Made by a program: the position numbers and the translations under genes | Shown here: positions 58,689 to 64,000 of the stretch, piece after piece | Numbering within the stretch: position 1 is the stretch's first letter | How the letters are laid out: each line of letters starts with the position of its first letter | The notes under the pieces: generated by a model | Told to the model about the DNA's origin: nothing | Seen by the model: the letters and a program-made list of their open reading frames with translations, nothing else | Database searches by the model: none | Source of the DNA: Streptococcus chenjunshii | GTDB taxonomy: Bacteria > Bacillota > Bacilli > Lactobacillales > Streptococcaceae | DNA: 64,000 nt | Direction: 5' to 3' | Assembly: GCF_003086355.1 (NCBI RefSeq) | Contig: NZ_CP031733.1 | Coordinates: 1,736,001-1,800,000 of the forward strand

Positions 58689-60071
58689 CTACTGAAAATC
58701 TTTTAAGAGTTTGTCTTTGTAATAATTAAAGAAGTTTTTTTTACCAATAACACTGACTGTTTTACCTTGTAAACCATATTTTAGTTTAGAACTGTCTTGT
58801 TTTTTTACGCTAGCAGTTGCAGTAACCTCAAACAGATTGCCTTCTTCTGTACTTGTGGCTGAAGCGGCAATTTTGCTGATTTTTCCTGTCACAGTGGTGG
58901 AATGATTGCCAATTTTTTCTAATGTCAGGCGAACTTTTTGTCCTTTTTTCAATTGACTGACATGAGCAGAATCAACATAATAACGAATAGCCACTTTTTG
59001 AGTTTTAACAATGTCTGGGTAAATTTCAGCAATCTGGCGTCCTTGAGGCAAAAGTGTCTGTCCTTCATAGTCGTCAATAATATGCAAAACACCATCTTGC
59101 TGTGCTTTTAATACCGTATCTGCTTTTAAAAGAGTTGTCTGTTCGAGCTGTGATTGCAAATTTTCTTTTTCTTGTGTCACCTGAACGAATTGGAGCTCAG
59201 CCTGAGTGAGTTCTTGCTGGCGCAGGCTCTCAATTTGACTGCTTGCACTGGTATCATAACTGCCGGTTGAATAATTTGAAGCTGCCTGTGTTTCTAAACT
59301 AGAAATCGAAGTATTGATGCCATCAATTTGTCCCTGAAGATCTGTCAAAAATTGATTCTTAAGACTCTCTTTACTGTTGGCATTTTCATCATCGTTCAGC
59401 GTTTGCAATTGACTTAAATAACTGTTTAGGGTAGCAGCGTATGGGTTGTCGGCAGAAACACTTGATCTATCGGTTTGAATAGCATCTTTAACTTCTTGAT
59501 ATTGGTTAATTTGCGTTTGCAAATTTGAAATCTGATCAGCTATCGCAGTGTTTGCTTGATTGACCCCTGCTTCCTGCTTAGCAACCGAATCATTGGTTTG
59601 TGAGGCTTGGTCAGTGATCGTTTGAGATTGATTTAGAAAACGCTCAACAGTTGCTGAATAACCAAATTCATCTTCATCTGTAAAGAGGTTTTCTCCTTGT
59701 TTGAGGCTTTCCTTTAGATTATTTAGAGCCTCTTGCTGCCGTCCGTCTCTGTCAATTTGTGTCTGAATTGCATTGAGTTGACTGTCTTCTAATTTATCGG
59801 AGTATTGAATAAGCAGGTCGCCCTTTTTAACAACTTTATTTTCAGCGAGGTTATTTAGTAAAACAGTATTGTTACTAGTTGACTGAACAACATCAATAAT
59901 CTCAGTCGGCCTGAGACTGCCAATTGTGGTAATGGTAATTTCTTTTTGGCATATAAGGGAAAAAGAGAAGAGAAAAACAGCCAGCAGTGCCACTGGAATA
60001 ATTAAAAGGGTGGCAAAATTGTGATAGCGTCTGTGATAAAATTCAGCAGATTGAAATAATTTAGGATTCAT
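58689..60071 (-). CDS. Bacteriocin secretion accessory protein (ComB/MesE/HlyD type)
   Basis: A 460-residue periplasmic-adaptor-like protein. A single membrane helix (about 20-42) is followed by a long coiled coil (about 95-330, rich in Gln, Asn and Ser) between two halves of a lipoyl/barrel domain. It partners with the C39 ABC exporter encoded 11 bp upstream and helps secrete double-glycine peptides. ATG 60071 has GAGGAG upstream. In S. mutans the equivalent pair is called comAB or nlmTE; which orthologue this is cannot be decided here. Confidence 0.93.
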   Translation of the reverse strand: MNPKLFQSAEFYHRRYHNFATLLIIPVALLAVFLFSFSLICQKEITITTIGSLRPTEIIDVVQSTSNNTVLLNNLAENKVVKKGDLLIQYSDKLEDSQLNAIQTQIDRDGRQQEALNNLKESLKQGENLFTDEDEFGYSATVERFLNQSQTITDQASQTNDSVAKQEAGVNQANTAIADQISNLQTQINQYQEVKDAIQTDRSSVSADNPYAATLNSYLSQLQTLNDDENANSKESLKNQFLTDLQGQIDGINTSISSLETQAASNYSTGSYDTSASSQIESLRQQELTQAELQFVQVTQEKENLQSQLEQTTLLKADTVLKAQQDGVLHIIDDYEGQTLLPQGRQIAEIYPDIVKTQKVAIRYYVDSAHVSQLKKGQKVRLTLEKIGNHSTTVTGKISKIAASATSTEEGNLFEVTATASVKKQDSSKLKYGLQGKTVSVIGKKNFFNYYKDKLLKDFQ

Positions 60072-60082
60072 CTCTTCTCCTC

Positions 60083-62230
60083 TTATTTTTGAAATAAATG
60101 AGCATAGAAGCCTTGAGCTTGTATCAGTTGTCTGTGGGAGCCTTCCTCAGCAACCTGCCCTTGGTCTATAACAATAATACGGTCAGAACGTTCAGCAATA
60201 CTCAAACGATGGGCAACAAAAATAATGGTTCTGTCTGTGAGGGACAGTAAATTATCGATAACGCGTTTTTCGGTTAAGGCATCGAGACCGCTTGTAGCTT
60301 CGTCTAAAATTAAGACAGGAGCTTGTGTCAGCAAAGCGCGTGCCAGTGCTAAACGCTGCTTTTGACCGCCCGATAAACCTGCGCCATCTGACAGCTCGGT
60401 ATGGTAGGCCATTGGCATAGATTCAATGTCAGAACGAATTTCAGCGATGTCACAGGCTTTAAAAATATCTTCTTGTGTCATATTATCAGAAGCACCCAAT
60501 GTTAAATTTTCTAAAACAGTCCCTGAAAAAACATAAGATTGCTGCGGCAAATAATTAATATAATGTCGAAGTGCTTTTTTATCAATTGTTTTTAAATCAT
60601 ATCCCCCGAGAGTAATCTGCCCTTGGTTTGGTGTATAAAAATTAACAATCATCTTAGCTAATGTTGTCTTACCAGAACCACTAATACCGACAAGACTGAC
60701 TTTTTCTCCTTCTTTAATGCGCAGATTAACATGGCTTAACGTATCACGGCCGAAACCGTACTTATAGGAGACATCGTCAAAAATAATATCACCTTTGAGA
60801 AACTGCTTATCATTAAGAATTTGCCCGCCGTCAAATTCAGATGAAACCAAGTAAACTTCATTTAGGCGTTTATTAGCTACTTTTGCAGACTGTAATTTTG
60901 TTTGCAGATTGATGATATTCTCCATTGGCCTTGTAAAGTAGGACAAAAGCGTATTATAAGTTATGAGCTGCCCGACAGAAATACTGCCAGCTATCACCAA
61001 ACGTGAGCCATACCAAAGAACAGCAACGTTTAAAATGAGCTGCGCTCCTTGTTTTAATGCTCCTTGCACGGCTTCGTATTTGTTAAGAGCAAAACTTTTA
61101 TCCAGATAATCTACAAATTCTCTGTCAATATTTTGATAACGCGTTTCTTCGCTGGTTAGAGATTTAACTGTTTCAATACCGTTTATATCCTCGATAATCG
61201 CAGAACTGACCATGGCGTTTGCCTGCATGACATCATGGTTCATTCGTTCAAATGGTTTCATAAAAGCCAAAATAATAATGGCATAAACAGGTAATGCTGT
61301 TAAAGTGATAAAAAAGAGATGGGTATTTTGAAGGACAAGGACACTTCCGACAATAAAGAGAATACTCACATCTAAAAACAGCGATAAAATCGTCGAAGCC
61401 AATGCATCAATAATTGAATTAGCATCGGTAAAACGTGACATGACCTCACCAGTCCGTCTTGTCGCAAAAAAGGACATGGGTAATTCAAAAATATGGCGGA
61501 TATAAGATAAAATCACATCAATCGTCAAGCGTTGACTTAGAACAACTAGCAGATAGTTCTGCGAAAAACTCATGACTTGCTGCAGGACATAGGTAACAAC
61601 CAGTCCGATAGACACAATACCAAGAGTAGACTGCAGCTGATTAGGAATATATTCATCTAAAATTCCTTGTAAATAATAGGAACCAATGATATTGATTAAA
61701 GTGACTAGGAGGCTGGCGAGCACAATATAGGTCAGCAGGGCTTTTTGCTTAAAAATAATGGGCAAAAAACTCATTAAACCATTCTTTTTATCCTTATGAG
61801 GCTTGTAGTATGGAGCGGGCGCTAAAAAGATAGCGACACCAGTCCATTCTTCAGCAAAATGTTCCTTAGACATTTTAGTGACCCCAACAGCTGGATCAGG
61901 GTCACCGATGATAAGGTTAGTCTTTTTAACGTTGTAAACAACATAGTAATGCTGAAGTTTTCCCTCTTTGTTGACATGAACAATAAAGGGACAGGGAATG
62001 TCAGCCATGTCAAACAGTTCCATATTGGCTTGAACGGCACGTGTTTCAAAGCCCATTTTCTTAGCGGCTTCAACAATACCTAAGGCTGTTGTCCCTTCCT
62101 TAGTTGTTTTCGCCAGCTCTCTTAAGTGAGCCAGTGAGAAATCTGAACCATAATGCTTGGCAACTGATGCCAAAGCTGCCACACCGCAATCTCGTAAATC
62201 AATCTGACTAACATATTTGTATCTTTTCAT
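60083..62230 (-). CDS. Peptidase-containing ABC exporter for double-glycine peptides (ComA/NlmT type)
   Basis: A 715-residue transporter with three parts. The C39 peptidase (1-140) has its catalytic Cys at residue 15 in DLRDCGVAAL, with His in LQHYYVVY and Asp in GDPDPAVG. Six membrane helices (about 160-450) follow. The ATPase (about 470-715) has Walker A GISGSGKTT, signature LSGGQKQR and Walker B VLILDEATS. It cuts leaders after Gly-Gly and exports the peptide. A LytTR-type operator lies 68 bp upstream of the start. The natural substrates include the bacteriocins encoded at 62827 and 63988. Confidence 0.95.
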   Translation of the reverse strand: MKRYKYVSQIDLRDCGVAALASVAKHYGSDFSLAHLRELAKTTKEGTTALGIVEAAKKMGFETRAVQANMELFDMADIPCPFIVHVNKEGKLQHYYVVYNVKKTNLIIGDPDPAVGVTKMSKEHFAEEWTGVAIFLAPAPYYKPHKDKKNGLMSFLPIIFKQKALLTYIVLASLLVTLINIIGSYYLQGILDEYIPNQLQSTLGIVSIGLVVTYVLQQVMSFSQNYLLVVLSQRLTIDVILSYIRHIFELPMSFFATRRTGEVMSRFTDANSIIDALASTILSLFLDVSILFIVGSVLVLQNTHLFFITLTALPVYAIIILAFMKPFERMNHDVMQANAMVSSAIIEDINGIETVKSLTSEETRYQNIDREFVDYLDKSFALNKYEAVQGALKQGAQLILNVAVLWYGSRLVIAGSISVGQLITYNTLLSYFTRPMENIINLQTKLQSAKVANKRLNEVYLVSSEFDGGQILNDKQFLKGDIIFDDVSYKYGFGRDTLSHVNLRIKEGEKVSLVGISGSGKTTLAKMIVNFYTPNQGQITLGGYDLKTIDKKALRHYINYLPQQSYVFSGTVLENLTLGASDNMTQEDIFKACDIAEIRSDIESMPMAYHTELSDGAGLSGGQKQRLALARALLTQAPVLILDEATSGLDALTEKRVIDNLLSLTDRTIIFVAHRLSIAERSDRIIVIDQGQVAEEGSHRQLIQAQGFYAHLFQK

Positions 62231-62297
62231 AGCCCTTCCCTTTTAAAAAATAAACTGGGACTATTGTGCCACAAAATAGAAAGCTAAGCATTTTTAA

Positions 62298-62330
62298 GTC
62301 GCAAAAAGTCAAAAATAGGTCGCAAACGGT
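62298..62330 (-). promoter_or_regulatory. LytTR-type operator of the exporter operon
   Basis: On the minus strand ACCGTTTGCGAC (62330-62319), a 9-bp spacer, then ACTTTTTGCGAC (62309-62298). The 21-bp period matches the direct-repeat sites bound by ComE/BlpR-like LytTR regulators. Confidence 0.78.
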
Positions 62331-62338
62331 AAAAAAAA

Positions 62339-62599
62339 TCATTTTTGATGTTTTTTCCAAAGAAGAAATTTAATGCGTAAAAAAAGGTAGGCTCCTAGAA
62401 TGAGATAAAAAAGTATCATAATAGCTGAAATCATACCGAATACTAGTGCTAATTGCCGATTGCTTTTAGCTAATAGGTATGAAATCCCTAAGAAAAGTAA
62501 TGACAGGGGAAAAAGACATTTTTCGAATGCTTGTTCCAGCTTTTCCAGCATAAATAGCACATTCAATGAAATATTAAAAAGTTTACTTAAAATAAACAT
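62339..62599 (-). CDS. Small membrane protein, possible bacteriocin immunity protein
   Basis: An 86-residue protein with two long hydrophobic segments (about 28-48 and 52-76) and a basic C-terminal RIKFLLWKKHQK. I do not recognise its family. It has its own LytTR-type operator, divergent from that of the bacteriocin gene, and an AAAGGA SD. Small membrane proteins co-regulated with bacteriocins often give immunity; this is inference from context. Confidence 0.65.
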   Translation of the reverse strand: MFILSKLFNISLNVLFMLEKLEQAFEKCLFPLSLLFLGISYLLAKSNRQLALVFGMISAIMILFYLILGAYLFLRIKFLLWKKHQK

Positions 62600-62659
62600 G
62601 ATGTTTCCTTTTATTTTTAACAGCTATTGTAGCAAAATAAGGACTGCTGATTTGTTAAA

Positions 62660-62692
62660 ATCATAAAAAGTTAAAAATCAGTCGTAAACGGC
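62660..62692 (-). promoter_or_regulatory. LytTR-type operator of the small membrane protein gene
   Basis: On the minus strand GCCGTTTACGAC (62692-62681), a 9-bp spacer, then ACTTTTTATGAT (62671-62660). It lies 17 bp from, and divergent to, the operator of the bacteriocin gene. Confidence 0.72.
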
Positions 62693-62709
62693 AAAAAATC
62701 TGAAAAATG

Positions 62710-62742
62710 ACCGTTTACGACCTAAAAACGACAAATGATGAC
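62710..62742 (+). promoter_or_regulatory. LytTR-type operator of bacteriocin gene 1
   Basis: ACCGTTTACGAC (62710-62721), a 9-bp spacer, then ACAAATGATGAC (62731-62742). A -10-like TAAACT follows at 62772-62777, 29 bp after the second half-site, with no clear -35 box, as expected for an activated promoter. Confidence 0.8.
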
Positions 62743-62826
62743 TTTGGGCATGCATGGCACTAAAAACCTGTTAAACTAAAGCCTGTCAGTTGCAACGACA
62801 AAACTATTTTGGAGGGAGGTATTCAA

Positions 62827-63063
62827 ATGAATACAAAAACTTTTGAACAATTTGAATTTGCTACATTGACAGATGCAGAACTTTCAACCGTTAAAGGTGG
62901 AGGCATGGAATGGATTGGAGATATATTGGGTGCTATAGGTAATGCTGCGCATCCTGTTAACCCTCGTCAAGTGGTAGATCAATTAAACGGAAAGTATCCA
63001 CGTCGTGGTCCTGTTCGTTCTTGCCCTCCTGGAGGAACTGGAGGAACACCTAATGCTTGTTGA
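62827..63063 (+). CDS. Double-glycine bacteriocin precursor
   Basis: A 78-residue precursor. The leader (1-25) reads MNTKTFEQFEFATLTDAELS, then TVKGG, a standard double-glycine leader for C39 exporters. The predicted core has 53 residues: an amphipathic N-terminal part (GMEWIGDILGAIGNA), a Pro/Arg-rich middle, and a C-terminal loop between two cysteines (SCPPGGTGGTPNAC) that could form a disulfide. I do not recognise the core among mutacins known to me. ATG 62827 is preceded by GGAGGGAGG. It is controlled by the operator at 62710. Confidence 0.87.
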   Translation: MNTKTFEQFEFATLTDAELSTVKGGGMEWIGDILGAIGNAAHPVNPRQVVDQLNGKYPRRGPVRSCPPGGTGGTPNAC

Positions 63064-63152
63064 TATTTATTTGTCTGTAAAAATTTCTAAATAATGTTAT
63101 TTTAAAGATAATTTAGAAGTTTTTTAGCAAAAAGAAATACGGTATGTAAATT

Positions 63153-63464
63153 ATGAAAGCATTATATAAGGGTCGTCTGTCTGATGTATGGGAAATAAGT
63201 AAGACGAATGTTCAACCAGTATGGGTTCAGCAAGCTTTTAAACAAAATTATCTGAGATGGAACAATAATAAATTAGTAATTTCTATGAGTGGAATCAATC
63301 CGTCTGTGAAATTTAATTTGAAAATCAGCTTATTGAGTTATCCTGGCTATGCCTCTTATCCTGTGGGATATATCGGAGATTTTTTAGATATTACTAATCA
63401 TCGTGTTGTTTCAAAAAAACAATTTCAGAAACATTATCAAATTATTGAGGAAGACTCTCTATAA
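63153..63464 (+). CDS. Unknown 103-residue protein after the bacteriocin gene
   Basis: A basic soluble protein without signal or membrane segment. I see no known motif. It lies 89 bp after the bacteriocin gene on the same strand, with a poor SD and no promoter of its own, so it is likely co-transcribed. Position suggests immunity or an accessory role, but many such proteins have none shown. The aromatic-rich middle (SYPGYASYPVGYIGDFLDIT) is distinctive. Confidence 0.6.
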   Translation: MKALYKGRLSDVWEISKTNVQPVWVQQAFKQNYLRWNNNKLVISMSGINPSVKFNLKISLLSYPGYASYPVGYIGDFLDITNHRVVSKKQFQKHYQIIEEDSL

Positions 63465-63504
63465 ATCTCACTTATATCTAAAACTATAAGTAAATATACT
63501 AACC

Positions 63505-63835
63505 CAAAAAGTTGGACAATTAATTATTGAAAGGATCTAGCCCTGTATTGTACAGAGCTAAGTCTTTATTGAGTTTGACTTCAATGCGTTTGTTTAAGCA
63601 AAGGTTTTCTTAGCAATAGTATACTCATTTTTCTTGTATTGTACTAGCTAATTGGAAAGGATTCTCTTATTAGGAAGCGCATAATCAAGGGAGAGTGACA
63701 TTTTAGAACGCCCTTCAAAAAGGACTTTATACTTTGGTTCAGGAGGATAGTAGCTTTTTTGACTTTTTCGAACAACCTCTACACCATACCGATTCATGAG
63801 TCTAATCATGTATTATAGGTATTAGGAACTGACAG
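63505..63835 (-). pseudogene. Remnant of an IS3-family transposase
   Basis: Read on the minus strand, pieces match IS3-type proteins. RLMNRYGVEVVRKSQKSYYP with PNKRILSN and VQYKKNEYTIAKK resembles OrfA. NKRIEVKLNKDLALYNTGLD near 63590-63535 resembles the OrfB end. Stop codons and a large internal deletion separate them. The remnant lies between two bacteriocin genes. Confidence 0.7.
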
Positions 63836-63874
63836 CGTACTTTTGTCTATCGGCTTTTGTTTTAACCAAGTTTT

Positions 63875-63907
63875 ACCATTTACGACCTAAAAACAACAAA
63901 TTACGAC
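63875..63907 (+). promoter_or_regulatory. LytTR-type operator of bacteriocin gene 2
   Basis: ACCATTTACGAC (63875-63886), a 9-bp spacer, then ACAAATTACGAC (63896-63907), the most regular of the four sites. A -10-like TAAACT lies at 63936-63941. The region from here to the ATG is closely similar to that of bacteriocin gene 1. Confidence 0.82.
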
Positions 63908-63987
63908 TTGGGCGTGCATTAACCTCACAATCTGTTAAACTAAAATCTGTCAGTTGCAACGACAAAATATTATTGGGAGGTATTCAA

Positions 63988-64000
63988 ATGAATACAAAAA
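63988..64000 (+). CDS. Second bacteriocin precursor, cut by the window end
   Basis: ATGAATACAAAAA begins like bacteriocin gene 1 (MNTK), after the same GGGAGGTATTCAA. Upstream sequence including CTGTCAGTTGCAACGACAAA is shared. Only the first four codons are visible, so the mature peptide is unknown. Confidence 0.75.

Noticed and set aside
62460..62666. Plus-strand open frame opposite the small membrane protein gene
   Set aside because: The opposite strand has the SD, the operator and a membrane-protein pattern; this frame overlaps the divergent operator region.

Overview
The window comes from a streptococcus, most likely of the mutans group. The evidence is gene order and content: mutM-coaE-pmrA-rpmG-secG-rnr-smpB, ybeY-dgkA-era, frr-pyrH, rplK-rplA, divergent ccpA/pepQ, the cpoA-type glycolipid glycosyltransferase pair, a T-box thrS, and a double-glycine bacteriocin locus with LytTR-type operators. 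The species cannot be fixed from the sequence alone. No rRNA, tRNA or CRISPR was seen.

Layout. 0.3-4.1 kb: polar amino acid ABC transporter (ATPase, binding protein, two permeases), split by a repeat array. 4.2-7.6 kb: PepSY protein, orphan response regulator, DUF3114-like protein. 7.6-10.1 kb: thrS with T-box leader. 10.1-17 kb: two glycolipid glycosyltransferases, cytoplasmic alpha-amylase, ccpA and pepQ. 17-23.1 kb: a LicT-controlled PTS operon cut by a frameshifted IS110 element, with an IS30-family element upstream. 23.3-30.1 kb: DUF554 protein, nitroreductase, glyoxalase, and a beta-glucoside PTS/glycosidase operon with an RpiR regulator. 30.4-32.8 kb: large membrane protein between two inverted copies of a MITE-like repeat. 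32.8-36.3 kb: MsrA, disulfide oxidoreductase, MsrB, ferritin-like protein and a divergent OhrR-type regulator (oxidative stress and thiol repair). 36.5-38.9 kb: cysteine synthase coupled to a LanC-like enzyme. 39-58 kb: housekeeping genes, nearly all on the minus strand. 58.7-64 kb: bacteriocin export and production.

The most unusual feature is a dispersed, modular repeat family (called family A here), with about 14 full units and several truncated ones. Read in one sense, units begin GAATTGAACACGGCC and end GGCCTTTGTATCTTG. Just inside the ends is a stem that differs between units but stays complementary within each unit. Inner modules are exchangeable, including a 105-bp block present as tandem copies at two loci. 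In eight of ten insertion sites the 3' end lies 15-18 nt before a start codon and always faces the gene, so the unit would form its 5' UTR. A second, roughly 200-bp family with terminal inverted repeats (family B) is also present.

The bacteriocin locus carries four operators with the same geometry (12-bp half-site, 9-bp spacer, 12-bp half-site), serving the exporter, a small membrane protein, one bacteriocin gene and a second bacteriocin gene cut by the window edge.
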